Below, piece after piece: positions 45,313-54,645 of a DNA stretch of 64,000 nt. Position numbers and translations under genes: made by a program. The notes below the pieces were generated by a model. That model was not told the DNA's origin. It ran no database searches and saw only the letters and a program-made list of their open reading frames with translations. The number at the start of each line of letters is the position of its first letter. Positions within the stretch are counted from its first letter, which is position 1. Origin of the DNA: Gammaproteobacteria bacterium (GTDB lineage Bacteria; Pseudomonadota; Gammaproteobacteria; Xanthomonadales; Wenzhouxiangellaceae); assembly GCA_021772975.1 (NCBI GenBank), contig JAJFKY010000014.1:62001-126000 (forward strand), written 5' to 3'.

Positions 45313-46341
45313 TCAACCCGGCTGCATGGCCAGCTCAAACATGCTGGACAACGCGCGAATTCGTTCATATATACGCTTGAACGGCAAACCTTCGACATAG
45401 CCATGGGCGCCAGCCACCTGCAATGCGTCTGTTACCGTCCGATTGCCGAGCTCGCAGATATGTCTGGCGCCAGCCAGCGTGCAGCCGTGACCATTAGACG
45501 CTGCTTCAGCCAGAGCGGCTTCTGCGTAAGCTTTGCAGGCTTCCGAGTTAACGGCAATGTTGGCCAGCCGCAAGGCAACCGCCTGATGCTGATTGATGGG
45601 CTTGCCGAACGATTCCCGTTGTTTCGCATAGTTATAAGACTCCTCGACAGCTTTATTGACACCACCGGATATTAAACCGGCATACAGTGCAAACAGATAT
45701 GCTTTCAGTTGCTCGATTTGAGTTTGATTGAGATGGATATTACTGTGGACTGACCTATCACCTGACTGCTTCAAAGTCAGTGTCAGCATATTGCCAGCGG
45801 GAAAACCTATCAGCCGCTCACGAATGATGATAGAACCCGCGGCTGAGATCATGTCAGCATCTACTTGAGCTAAGTGATCAGGCCGCTGCCATAGCCAAAA
45901 AGATGGAGACTCAACGTCAGCGGGGATGAAACTGAGCCAGCGTCTTTCGGAGTCTTTTGCTGCTGCTATTGAATAGGCCACCGTACACAGCTCAGTCATG
46001 GGTTCAGTGCCGGCTATGTGTGTGATCAGCGCAGCTGGCACATCACTGAGGCCGCGCCAGGCGATTTCGAGATTGGCGGATGCCAGCGTTTCTGCAATCA
46101 GAAAAAATATCCGTGCTGGATTAACCGATTCTTGTTCCAGGGAAATAATGAGCTCGGCGACTTCCACGTCCTTGATTTCCTGAATCAGGCTGCTGGTCTT
46201 TTCTTGATCAGCATTTTCCGCGTCTTCGTGCAACTCAATTTGCGATGCCATTTTTGCGACCGCATCCACCAGAGCCTGCTCTTCAGGATCCGTTGAAAAA
46301 TCAACATACCGGCTATCCGTTTTTACAAATAGACTGTTCAT
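45313..46341 (-). CDS. Acyl-CoA dehydrogenase-like protein, shorter partner subunit
   Basis: 342 residues. The C-terminal half has ACAD blocks (YAKQRESFGKPINQHQAVALRLANI, then ALQVAGAHGYVEGLPFKRIYERIRAL), but the N-terminal part is shortened and the catalytic Glu motif (IEGT) is missing. So it is probably the structural partner in a heteromeric dehydrogenase with the gene upstream, as known from split ACADs. Its start is on the same base as the stop of that gene. Confidence 0.8.
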   Translation of the reverse strand: MNSLFVKTDSRYVDFSTDPEEQALVDAVAKMASQIELHEDAENADQEKTSSLIQEIKDVEVAELIISLEQESVNPARIFFLIAETLASANLEIAWRGLSDVPAALITHIAGTEPMTELCTVAYSIAAAKDSERRWLSFIPADVESPSFWLWQRPDHLAQVDADMISAAGSIIIRERLIGFPAGNMLTLTLKQSGDRSVHSNIHLNQTQIEQLKAYLFALYAGLISGGVNKAVEESYNYAKQRESFGKPINQHQAVALRLANIAVNSEACKAYAEAALAEAASNGHGCTLAGARHICELGNRTVTDALQVAGAHGYVEGLPFKRIYERIRALSSMFELAMQPG

Positions 46342-47582
46342 TATTGCTTACCTCCGGCATATTGCATGACAGGGCGCCTGGTTTCGGTCTCACCCCTGGC
46401 CAAGGGTTGATAGGCACGCGCAATCATCAATCGTTGCATATCGCCGGTTCCTTCAATGATGTCGAAAGCTCTGGCATCGCGGTAAAATTTTTCAAATCGA
46501 TCGCCTGATGTAATCGAATGCAGTGGGAACCTGGAGCACAGGAAGTTGGCGATATCCATAGCCAATGACGCCGAATAGGCCTTGGCCATGGATGCGGCGG
46601 TGGATGCCCGAAGCCCTTGATCATATCGCCAGGCTGCCTTGAATGTCAGAACCTGGGATGATTTGACCCTGGCGCGCAATTGTTGAATCTGCTCAAGTGT
46701 GTCGGTCATCATTTGAACTGACAGAGCAGTGTTGCCATTGCGTATTAAAGCTTCAGCATAATCAAGAATGCTGGTGCACGAGCCGTTGGCCAGGGCGGCA
46801 ATGGCCGGACGCATGTAATCCCAGGCACCCGCTGCGCCTGCAAATGCATCGATCAGCGGGCCGCGTTTGCCGACATGCCCCAACATCGCATACTTAGAGA
46901 CGCGGCAATCGGTGAACGACAGAACCGCGAGCTGGCTGGCGCGCAAGCCCAGCATGTCGTCAATGCGATCAACTGCAAATCCGGGCGTATCCTTAGTCAC
47001 CAGAAAAGCGCGTATTCCAAAGCGCCCTTTGTCGCGGTTAATTGATGCGAAGACAACCAGCACATCAGCCCGACCACCACAGGTGATGTAGCACTTTTCA
47101 CCGTTAAGAATATAGTCGTCACCATCGGCCTTTGCTGTTGTTTTGATAGCAGTGGCATCTGAACCCACAGAGGGTTCAGTGATGGCGAAGGCGCCCCATA
47201 CCGGCTTTTCATCGGTCAAAAAGCGTTCAAAAAATGCCTTTTTTTGTGGCTCTGTTCCCAGCGATAGAATGGGTGGCACGGTTAGACTGGGACCAGGCAG
47301 GCCTATCGGCAGACCAGGGCAGGAATAAGCAATACGCTCCAGCATCACGGTGCGGCGAAGCGTTGTTGCGCTGCCAGGCAGGCCACCGTACTGAACGGGA
47401 ATATTAATACGGTTTAAAACGCCAACAGGCAGTTGCTGCCAGAGTTCTGCTGGAAAATCGCCATACCGGTCCCCGTGCTCTACCATGGCAGGCAGGTGTT
47501 CTGCCATTGCATCAAGCAGATCCATTGAGTGCGGATCTTCATGCCGTATACGATCGACCAGCCGCCTGGTTTCAATCCTCAT
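46341..47582 (-). CDS. Acyl-CoA dehydrogenase family protein, catalytic subunit
   Basis: 413 residues. Typical FAD flavoprotein: AFAITEPSVGSDATAIKTTA, KCYITCGGRADVLVV, and the catalytic base in DIIEGTGDMQRLMIAR (E near 380). Acyl- or aminoacyl-carrier-protein dehydrogenases in natural-product loci (for example those making pyrrole from proline) are of this class. Here the neighbours suggest oxidation of a carrier-bound acyl unit. It follows the pentapeptide gene by ~30 bases. Confidence 0.88.
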   Translation of the reverse strand: MRIETRRLVDRIRHEDPHSMDLLDAMAEHLPAMVEHGDRYGDFPAELWQQLPVGVLNRINIPVQYGGLPGSATTLRRTVMLERIAYSCPGLPIGLPGPSLTVPPILSLGTEPQKKAFFERFLTDEKPVWGAFAITEPSVGSDATAIKTTAKADGDDYILNGEKCYITCGGRADVLVVFASINRDKGRFGIRAFLVTKDTPGFAVDRIDDMLGLRASQLAVLSFTDCRVSKYAMLGHVGKRGPLIDAFAGAAGAWDYMRPAIAALANGSCTSILDYAEALIRNGNTALSVQMMTDTLEQIQQLRARVKSSQVLTFKAAWRYDQGLRASTAASMAKAYSASLAMDIANFLCSRFPLHSITSGDRFEKFYRDARAFDIIEGTGDMQRLMIARAYQPLARGETETRRPVMQYAGGKQ

Positions 47583-47612
47583 GACTTCTCTCCTGTGCCC
47601 TTTATCAAATGA

Positions 47613-47921
47613 TCAGGCTTTTTGTTCGCGGTAGCATTTCAATAAATCGTTAACCTGCAGACCATCGATGGTCATTCCATCGTAGGTTCCATTAACAATG
47701 GAAACGTTGACCAGGCTGACACCGTCAAATTTAGCGTCGTCGAAATTGACGCGTTCAAATTTTGTATTGACCATATGCACATCAGAAAACTTTGCGTTGT
47801 CCATGGTGGTCAGATGAAATCGTGAATCCGCCAGATTGCAATCATCAAATTGACTGGTTGATAGATTGACATCCGATGCTTCGATAGTATGTTCACTGTC
47901 TTGTAGTTGAATGTTGCTCAT
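47613..47921 (-). CDS. Pentapeptide-repeat protein
   Basis: 102 residues. About ten A(D/N)(L/F)xx-type repeats between 10 and 90 (FDDCNLADSRFHL, then FERVNFDDAKFDGVSLVN), which give a right-handed quadrilateral beta helix. Some proteins of this class (Qnr, McbG, AlbG) protect DNA gyrase. In a biosynthetic operon that makes self-protection a fair guess, not a conclusion. Confidence 0.87.
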   Translation of the reverse strand: MSNIQLQDSEHTIEASDVNLSTSQFDDCNLADSRFHLTTMDNAKFSDVHMVNTKFERVNFDDAKFDGVSLVNVSIVNGTYDGMTIDGLQVNDLLKCYREQKA

Positions 47922-47957
47922 GGTTACCTCCGCACGACTTGTAAATGAATATATGCT

Positions 47958-49388
47958 TCACTGTGCATACTGCGGCTGGGCTTGTTCAGACAGAGCCCTG
48001 GAGCAGTAATACACCACCCCAATTGTGGTTACAGCGAAACCGGCAATCAGCCCCCACCAAATGCCGGCCATGCCCCAATCAAACACCAGGCCAAGCAAAA
48101 GTTGCCCGCCAATACCAACGCCGCCGTAGCCGATCACAGCCTGAATCAATGGCGCGCGAGTTTGACCGAGACCACGCAGAATGGCGGCCGCTATAATCAC
48201 GACCCCCTGGCAGGCCACTACTACGCCAGCCAGCGGCATCAATTGCCGGGCAGCCGTAACGTTAATACCCTGGTAAATTGTCTGACCCAATAAGAGCTTG
48301 CCCATTTCAACTGAGTAACCCCAGAAAAGGGCGATCGCGATAACCCCTGCCGCAGCCCCAAGGGTCAAGGAAACCCAGGCCACTCGATTGCGTACCATCG
48401 TGTTACCGCGGCCATCATAGAGCGACACCATCTGCACCGAGGCCAGTGACAGACCCAGTGGCAACACCAGCCAGATGGTGACCCAGAACGCAGCTATTGA
48501 GTGCACGGGCAGATACTCGGGCCAGTAACGGCCTACTACCAATGCTGCAAATAAAAATACGAAGCTATCAAGAAACACCACGGCACTGATCTGCCAGCCC
48601 ATGGAAACAATGGTTCGCAAAGGCTTGATCAGTGCGGTCAAAAAACCGGGATCAGCCGTCAGTCTCAGATTGGCTCTGGTGAGCATCGTGACGATAGCGA
48701 TCAGTAGCATTATCCAGCCGCATCCACCAACTGTTAATGTGATCAGTTCGGTCGCTAAAACATCGTCGTAACTCCATTTTTGAGCCACCAGCCAGACCGC
48801 GAGAATCGCTATGACGGTACCGGCGATATACACCATGGTGACGGTGCCGGCATGTCCCATTATTGATGCATGTACCCGGTAGATCACCATCAGGTAAGCG
48901 GGCACGATGCCGAGCATTGCCGCGTAACCCAGGCCCAATGTGCGTGCTGCAACATTGGCCTCCACGTTGAGTGAGGTTGTCAACCCGCCGATATTCGCAC
49001 TGATGATCATGGATAAGACAGCTACAACCAATGCCACCACGATACCCGCCCAGATGGCATGCCTGTAGCCCTGTATATCATTGGCGCCGAGTTGCCGCCC
49101 GGCAACAAAATATAGCGACTGCAGCCCGGTCATGATGGTGATAAATACCGTGGTATTGATGATTGACACCAGGGAAAAACTGGCGAACGCCACTGGCGAC
49201 AGTCTGCCGATGACTCTGGCTACATAAAAGCTCATGATCAACGGCGCAACCTGAGTCACGGTCATCTGTCCGCTCAGCCTAAGCACGGCTTGTGTCAGCG
49301 CCAGCAAACCACGATCGGCAGTGGCCACGGAGGTATCGCTATCGGACTTAGGGTGGGCGTCTGTCGATTTGGCGGTTGAAATGCTCAC
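47958..49388 (-). CDS. MATE-family efflux protein
   Basis: 476 residues with twelve predicted membrane helices and internal twofold similarity. The N-terminal ~30 residues form a charged cytoplasmic tail. Segments GQMTVTQVAPLIMSFYVARVIG and WQISAVVFLDSFVF are typical of MATE proteins (Na+ or H+ antiporters). Start overlaps the stop of the KAS III gene. A second export route next to the MacAB-like system. Confidence 0.88.
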   Translation of the reverse strand: MSISTAKSTDAHPKSDSDTSVATADRGLLALTQAVLRLSGQMTVTQVAPLIMSFYVARVIGRLSPVAFASFSLVSIINTTVFITIMTGLQSLYFVAGRQLGANDIQGYRHAIWAGIVVALVVAVLSMIISANIGGLTTSLNVEANVAARTLGLGYAAMLGIVPAYLMVIYRVHASIMGHAGTVTMVYIAGTVIAILAVWLVAQKWSYDDVLATELITLTVGGCGWIMLLIAIVTMLTRANLRLTADPGFLTALIKPLRTIVSMGWQISAVVFLDSFVFLFAALVVGRYWPEYLPVHSIAAFWVTIWLVLPLGLSLASVQMVSLYDGRGNTMVRNRVAWVSLTLGAAAGVIAIALFWGYSVEMGKLLLGQTIYQGINVTAARQLMPLAGVVVACQGVVIIAAAILRGLGQTRAPLIQAVIGYGGVGIGGQLLLGLVFDWGMAGIWWGLIAGFAVTTIGVVYYCSRALSEQAQPQYAQ

Positions 49389-50434
49389 TGATTACACACC
49401 CTCATTAACACCGCACCAACACTGCCACCAACTCCGATACCCCAGACAATGACATAGGCACCATCCTGAATGTTGTCTGCGATAGCCATTTCCAGAACCT
49501 TTGCGGTCACGTATGGAGCATGCGCTGCGGATAGATAGCCGTACTCCGGCGGTGTTTCTACAATGACTGTATCCAGAGCCACCGCCAGTTTTTTTTCCAC
49601 CTGATTATTCATTGAGCTTGTCAGGCCGGCATGTGCAAGTACCGATATGTCCGGCATGACCAAATGGTGCTTTTTCAACAACGCATTGATAGTCTCGGTA
49701 ACCTTCTCGGACATGGCGTGGGTGTCTTGATCTGGATATGCACTCTGACGGTATACGTCACCAAAGTCAGTGAAGCAATGTACCTGGCTATCGCAGATTT
49801 CCAATCCCTGGACCGACTGGCTGCGCTCCAGCCAGATGCTGACCGCGCCATCACTTAACACGGTGCGATGCGGTAACACTCTTGGATAGGGCAGTGACCA
49901 TTTTTCCGCCGCGACCAGCAGCGCGGATTGCAAAGCAGGGTCACTGTGAAAGAAGCCACGAGCGACGTCGATAGCCTGGAAAAAACAGGCTCCCTGTAGT
50001 TGAGAAACAGCGAAACTGGGTATCCGTGACAGCTCAAACTCAGATGCCAGCCAACACACTGTCGAGTGGACAGGCTCCTCATCCACACCGGTATGAGAAT
50101 AAATTAATAAACCGCAGTGTTTGAGGCCAGCATCGCAGTCAAATGCATCTGCCAGACTGGTCATGCTGTTCCTGGCCAGGGCATATTGCGGGATACTGCC
50201 GGCATCAAGATAACCGGTATTTAAACTGACCATACCAGTGACATGGGCTTTATCGACCAGCGTTGCCGGATCAATATCCAGTTCTTCAAACAGCAGCGGC
50301 AAATATTTAATGACCGACGTGTTTTTTTCAACATCATCACTGATCACATCAGCCAGCCAGTCTTCAACCGTGCGTAGCTGCGGCAACTCGCTCCTGGCCA
50401 GACTCAGCCGGATGTTGGGCTCATGCTGACTCAT
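49385..50434 (-). CDS. KAS III-like protein 4 (FabH superfamily)
   Basis: 349 residues from the ATG at 50434; the frame opens at 50536, but that part overlaps the carrier-protein gene. The thiolase-fold nucleophile cysteine is present, C150 in QLQGACFF. The His position is in SVLAHAGLTSS, and the Asn of canonical FabH (GNTSAAS) is replaced by GYLSAAH. So acyl transfer is possible but classical decarboxylating condensation is doubtful. Overlaps the carrier protein by 14 bases, which supports a functional link. Confidence 0.8.
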   Translation of the reverse strand: MSQHEPNIRLSLARSELPQLRTVEDWLADVISDDVEKNTSVIKYLPLLFEELDIDPATLVDKAHVTGMVSLNTGYLDAGSIPQYALARNSMTSLADAFDCDAGLKHCGLLIYSHTGVDEEPVHSTVCWLASEFELSRIPSFAVSQLQGACFFQAIDVARGFFHSDPALQSALLVAAEKWSLPYPRVLPHRTVLSDGAVSIWLERSQSVQGLEICDSQVHCFTDFGDVYRQSAYPDQDTHAMSEKVTETINALLKKHHLVMPDISVLAHAGLTSSMNNQVEKKLAVALDTVIVETPPEYGYLSAAHAPYVTAKVLEMAIADNIQDGAYVIVWGIGVGGSVGAVLMRVCNQ

Positions 50435-50708
50435 TGACTTTTTCTTGAATATAGCGCCTGAGATTGCCGAAGTGAGCAAACAACTCCTCGGACAAGTCCT
50501 CGACATCGACAATGATGTCAAACTCCGATTCCGCATCGGTAAGCAGTTCTACAACATTCAGTGATTCCAGACCCAGATCATATAAATTGGTCTGATCGTT
50601 GATGGTCTCGGCCGGAATATCTAGCCTGAGAACCTCCAGTAATATACGCTTTAATCGCAAAGAAATATCGTCGGCAGGTTTACGGGCGGCTCCTGTTTCA
50701 CTGGACAT
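50421..50708 (-). CDS. Acyl carrier protein
   Basis: 95 residues. The phosphopantetheine serine is S49 in DLGLESLNVVEL (the usual DSL is ESL here). Helix 2/3 pattern and acidic surface are typical. It is the only carrier in the operon, so all loading, oxidation, condensation and release steps should use it. A phosphopantetheinyl transferase is not in the window. Confidence 0.93.
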   Translation of the reverse strand: MSSETGAARKPADDISLRLKRILLEVLRLDIPAETINDQTNLYDLGLESLNVVELLTDAESEFDIIVDVEDLSEELFAHFGNLRRYIQEKVNESA

Positions 50709-50746
50709 CTTCTATCTCCGTATAACAAAGCGGACTGATCCGCGAA

Positions 50747-51976
50747 TTAAAAAGTCTCTATAACGTAATGTTGGTAAAACCACGTATTGAGCAGGTTGCA
50801 TTTTTCTATGAAGTCCGCCTGATCAATCGCACTGATCACGCAGACGCCTAAATAATCGGTACTGTGGGAACTCGGCATCACGGTATTGCCAGGCTCGACA
50901 AAGATGTTGGCCAGGTTTATCCAGTCAGCGGACAGGTCGCTGGGGCCGGGTACCTGTTTGACAATGGCCATTTGTGAGCCGGGTCGAAATGCTTGCAGAC
51001 CGACAACCCCTGGATGCACTTGCTGCCCGGCAATTGCCAGATCATTCATTCCGGCTTCGATTAATATAGCCGCGCGACTGAAGTTGACGCCGTATTGCTG
51101 CTCTATCATCCATATCAAGCCGCCGCCGCCGGGCCTCGCCGCGACCTCGCAAAACACGATTTCATGATCAGGGGTTAAAAAACATTCCAGATGTGTAATA
51201 CCCTGACGCAGGCCCAGCTTTTGTATGACGGTGTTGGAAGCCTCTTCCATACGTGTTTTAAGCTTTCCATCGGTCAGCATCACTGTCTCCAATGGTGCTC
51301 CGTGGATAAACTCCAGGGTCGATTTTCCAGGCAGATACAATGCTGTTGCGCTGATAACGGCCTGACCGTCCAGCACCAATGCATTAATGTGGTACAGATC
51401 ACCTGCTATGTATTCTTCTGCTTCGAAATCGCCAGGGGATACCGCTTTGTCAAACCAGGCTCTCAGCTCCTGTGGCTCGTTGATCATCGCCACGCCTTTT
51501 GAGCCGGTGCTGTTACGAGGCTTGATCACAACCTTATTAAACTGTTCCTGCAGTGCGTAAACGGCTTCTGGGTCAGTGCACTCGGCGTAGTGCGGGACCC
51601 GCAAAGATGAACCAGAAAGGCATCGCTTCATCTCAACTTTGTCGCGAAAGCGGCTGGTTTGAGCACTTCCGACACCATTGATATTGAGTGCTTCACGCAG
51701 CTCGGCCGCCAACTCCATCAATTGCTCATTCAAGGTCAATAAGGCAAAAAAAGGATACTGCTGATGCAGCGCCGCAACACGCTCACGGATAGCCTGCAGG
51801 TCGCTCCATCGTGCAATCTCGACATGCACATGATCGCCGACATTATTAAAGTGACAGGCGCTGCGTTTATCCACCAGAACATGCACTTCAAACGGCAGGT
51901 CGGCAAAAATTGATTGACCGGTCACATGCGAAAACATCAGGCCGCCACCACGGGCCAGAAAAAGCATCTTGCTCAT
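50747..51976 (-). CDS. ATP-grasp ligase 1 of the biosynthetic operon
   Basis: 409 residues; paralog of 36885-38108. RFRDKVEMKRCL, KVVIKPRNSTGSKGV, FEAEEYIAGDLYH and HLECFLTPDHEIVFCEVAARPGGG are the ATP-grasp blocks; catalytic Mg ligands E and N/R are in the last. Same group as BacD and carnosine synthase. Four-base overlap with KAS III protein 3. Two such ligases imply two amide bonds or two substrates. Confidence 0.85.
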   Translation of the reverse strand: MSKMLFLARGGGLMFSHVTGQSIFADLPFEVHVLVDKRSACHFNNVGDHVHVEIARWSDLQAIRERVAALHQQYPFFALLTLNEQLMELAAELREALNINGVGSAQTSRFRDKVEMKRCLSGSSLRVPHYAECTDPEAVYALQEQFNKVVIKPRNSTGSKGVAMINEPQELRAWFDKAVSPGDFEAEEYIAGDLYHINALVLDGQAVISATALYLPGKSTLEFIHGAPLETVMLTDGKLKTRMEEASNTVIQKLGLRQGITHLECFLTPDHEIVFCEVAARPGGGGLIWMIEQQYGVNFSRAAILIEAGMNDLAIAGQQVHPGVVGLQAFRPGSQMAIVKQVPGPSDLSADWINLANIFVEPGNTVMPSSHSTDYLGVCVISAIDQADFIEKCNLLNTWFYQHYVIETF

Positions 51977-52977
51977 GCCATAGACCCGTTGCCTGCTGTG
52001 CTCAAAGGATTACAACGGACCAGTATTGCGCCAGCATGTCCGGACAAAGATGCGCTCCACACGACGTTCATTGTGGAACGCTGTTGCTCCGTGGCAAGAG
52101 CCTGCGCCCGGGCCAGTGAAGCCAGCGGTGCCGCCGAAGATTCATGGCTGCCGGCAATATCCGGTTCATCCTGCTGATTGGCCATCCCCATTTCGGACCG
52201 TACCCTGAGCGGGATATCCAGGCCGTAAGGTTCACCCCAGATGCCATCAAGTTTGGATAACGGATAGCCACTTGTTGCTATCAGCTTGCGAATCGCCATA
52301 ACAGCTGCCGCGGTCAGATGATCTGCGCGCTGCGCATCACTGGCGCGCCAGAATTCCGTGGGCGGTAACAGATGAGCCGTGGCAATTTCGAGCACCTCGG
52401 CAAGATAACTTCCTGATTCCGATATGCTTTCCAGCAGGCAACAGCCAGCTGCATCACTGAAAGCGGCCACGGTACCGAAGCGGCGTGCAAAAGGCGCCAC
52501 CCATTTGTCTGAAGCGGAGAGCGCAACGGCTCCATGGTTATGCCTCTGCAGTTGCAATCGTGCCAGTTTTAAGCCCGTCATGAAGCCTGATGTACCCATC
52601 TGACCGAGTGTGAGAGCCATTTCCGCAGCACTAAAATGATCGTGCTGAATACGTAAACAGCTTGAGGCCAGCAGTTGCTCGTTAAGCGTGGCCTGGCAGT
52701 GCATGACGGTATGCACAGTAACAGGGTCAGCGTCTATTAGGTGCAGCATTTTTGCAATGACATCAGAAGCCATATCGGGTGCGTGCTTATCGCGCCCTGC
52801 AACTGCCACACGATAACCATCAGTACCATCATCGCCAAACCACAGCGGTGGTCGTGACAGCCATCCTGCAGGTTCACGCAGCGTCAGGTAAGTTTTGGGG
52901 TAAAACGAACCAATGCGGCTGTATTGGACCGATGTTGGCGGCAAATCAATCGACAAAGCGGTGATCCCCAGCTTCAT
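51973..52977 (-). CDS. KAS III-like protein 3, nucleophile lost
   Basis: 334 residues. The region that carries the FabH nucleophile reads LGQMGTSGFMTGL, with Thr/Ser in place of Cys. The His and Asn blocks are also altered (GIWGEPYG and HESSAAP). So it cannot be a standard condensing enzyme. It may be a non-catalytic partner, as in PqsBC-like heterodimers, or have a serine-based activity. Overlaps both neighbours by four bases. Confidence 0.78.
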   Translation of the reverse strand: MKLGITALSIDLPPTSVQYSRIGSFYPKTYLTLREPAGWLSRPPLWFGDDGTDGYRVAVAGRDKHAPDMASDVIAKMLHLIDADPVTVHTVMHCQATLNEQLLASSCLRIQHDHFSAAEMALTLGQMGTSGFMTGLKLARLQLQRHNHGAVALSASDKWVAPFARRFGTVAAFSDAAGCCLLESISESGSYLAEVLEIATAHLLPPTEFWRASDAQRADHLTAAAVMAIRKLIATSGYPLSKLDGIWGEPYGLDIPLRVRSEMGMANQQDEPDIAGSHESSAAPLASLARAQALATEQQRSTMNVVWSASLSGHAGAILVRCNPLSTAGNGSMA

Positions 52978-54011
52978 GACGAAACCGCCTGACGCTCAGC
53001 ACTGCGCTGGCTGGTGGAATCCGTTACAGGCAGCAAGGCCAGAGTGGCATGGGCACCCACATTCGATTGACCGCATATCAGCACGGGGCGTCCGGTCTTC
53101 AGTTGTTCCCAGCCGTGGTCAACCAGGTTGATTGCAAAATCGGCGCAACAAGCGTGGCCACGCAAGCCAATGTTGTCCAGAAAAAAGTGTTGTTCTGACA
53201 GGCCTGCATTTTTGGCGATCAATTTCCAATACGGCAGGTCTGCATTGATGGGCAATATGCTGCCATAATCGCCCAGCGACAGGCCTGATTCCTTTTCTGC
53301 CGAGGCAAACAGCTTTTTGGTTTGCAACCAGGTGGATCGGCTGATCGCAGCAACGTTTTTAGCCGTGCTGGGCCCTTCGTGCAATTCGGGAAAGTTTTTT
53401 ACAGCAAAGTGCCCGAATCGACATCTGACATTTTCCTTGGCTATCAGAATCGCCGACCCGCCGTCACTTTGTATCCCGGCATTCTGGCGTATACGATGCA
53501 TGGACTTACCAAATACCCGGTCAGCGGTAACGATCAGTGCATGCGTTGCACTGTCATCGTTAGCAAGCAGGTCTGTGGCCAAACGGATACTGTTGATGAC
53601 TGAAGCACAGGCAAGGTGACCGACCGAAAAAGACAATTCCGGCTTCAACGGATAACGTGCCATCAACTCCGACAGCACGGATATGGGAGGTGCTGGAATA
53701 CTGTATGACTGCGTATGAGCATGCAGCAGATAACTGATTTGCCCAGGATGGACAGCGCTTTGTTGAAACAATCGATCCAGCGCACCTGCGATCAGATCTG
53801 CATCACTTTTGCCAGTGCTGATATGAAAGTAGCGGCAACCATTTTTAAGCAATTCAAAAACCAACTTGGCTGAAACGCCTTGTTCAGGCGCCCATTGCTT
53901 GATGTCCACCGGGTCACCGGGCAGATGGTAAGCGGCGTCGGCAATGCCATAACCAATAGGAGCAGGCTCAGATATACCGGTATCAGAGCTGTTCATTGAC
54001 ACACGCTTCAT
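52974..54011 (-). CDS. KAS III-like protein 2
   Basis: 345 residues from the ATG at 54011; ATG at 53996 is the alternative, and neither has a strong ribosome site. The cysteine is present (C135 in SVGHLACASVINS), but the HQAN-type histidine is replaced (LPINADLPYW). RGHACCADFAINL takes the Asn region, with a His as in protein 1. It could form a thioester and hand the acyl group on. Overlaps the GNAT gene by 29 bases. Confidence 0.78.
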   Translation of the reverse strand: MKRVSMNSSDTGISEPAPIGYGIADAAYHLPGDPVDIKQWAPEQGVSAKLVFELLKNGCRYFHISTGKSDADLIAGALDRLFQQSAVHPGQISYLLHAHTQSYSIPAPPISVLSELMARYPLKPELSFSVGHLACASVINSIRLATDLLANDDSATHALIVTADRVFGKSMHRIRQNAGIQSDGGSAILIAKENVRCRFGHFAVKNFPELHEGPSTAKNVAAISRSTWLQTKKLFASAEKESGLSLGDYGSILPINADLPYWKLIAKNAGLSEQHFFLDNIGLRGHACCADFAINLVDHGWEQLKTGRPVLICGQSNVGAHATLALLPVTDSTSQRSAERQAVSS

Positions 54012-54645
54012 TTTGATTAAAAGCAGACGATTGGTAAGTGAGCCCTTGCTCGGACACAAGCTTCGGGTAGCGGCTACCGAACTCATCCAGTGTCATATCG
54101 AAAAGTATGCGGTCATGTCGCTGACCATCCATCACGTGCCGAGCACGCTGGCGCCCGACCTGTTGCATGCCGATCTGCTGTTGCAAACGCAAGGATGATT
54201 GATTGCCATCAGCGACCCAGGCACTGATAACGGCATGTTTTAGATCAAGAAAGCCCGATGCCAGTACTGATAATATGGCGGACATCATGACCCGACTGGG
54301 TTCCCCGGAATAACGGCCGCGCAAATACCACAGCTCCGCTGTGCCCATCAAATTTTGGGCGTCATTCAGGCAGACAAAGCCAAATGCCGGCATTCCCGGC
54401 ACAGACGCCAAGCGGGCATAAGTCCTCGAGCTCATCATCAAGCTCTGTAGCTGTAGTACAGATAACAACTGCCGTCCGCCACCCATATCCAGCCAGCGAT
54501 ATACCCGCTCGTCGGAAAGCCACGAATGCAGCATGCGGATGTCTTCCGATTTGACTTTTGCCAGGGTTACCTTTGGTAGCAAAGCATCCTGTTGATGAGT
54601 GGAAGCTTGTGCCTGTTCAATGCTGAATACCATCTGTGCCCCCAC
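53983..54645 (-). CDS. GNAT-family N-acyltransferase
   Basis: 220 residues. RimJ/RimL-like GNAT fold: start VTLAKVKSEDIRMLHSWLSDERVYRWL, acyl-CoA loop region GMPAFGFVCLND and LRLQQQIGMQQVGRQR. It would acylate an amine, either on the product or on an intermediate. It overlaps KAS III protein 1 by 29 bases. Confidence 0.8.
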   Translation of the reverse strand: MGAQMVFSIEQAQASTHQQDALLPKVTLAKVKSEDIRMLHSWLSDERVYRWLDMGGGRQLLSVLQLQSLMMSSRTYARLASVPGMPAFGFVCLNDAQNLMGTAELWYLRGRYSGEPSRVMMSAILSVLASGFLDLKHAVISAWVADGNQSSLRLQQQIGMQQVGRQRARHVMDGQRHDRILFDMTLDEFGSRYPKLVSEQGLTYQSSAFNQNEACVNEQL

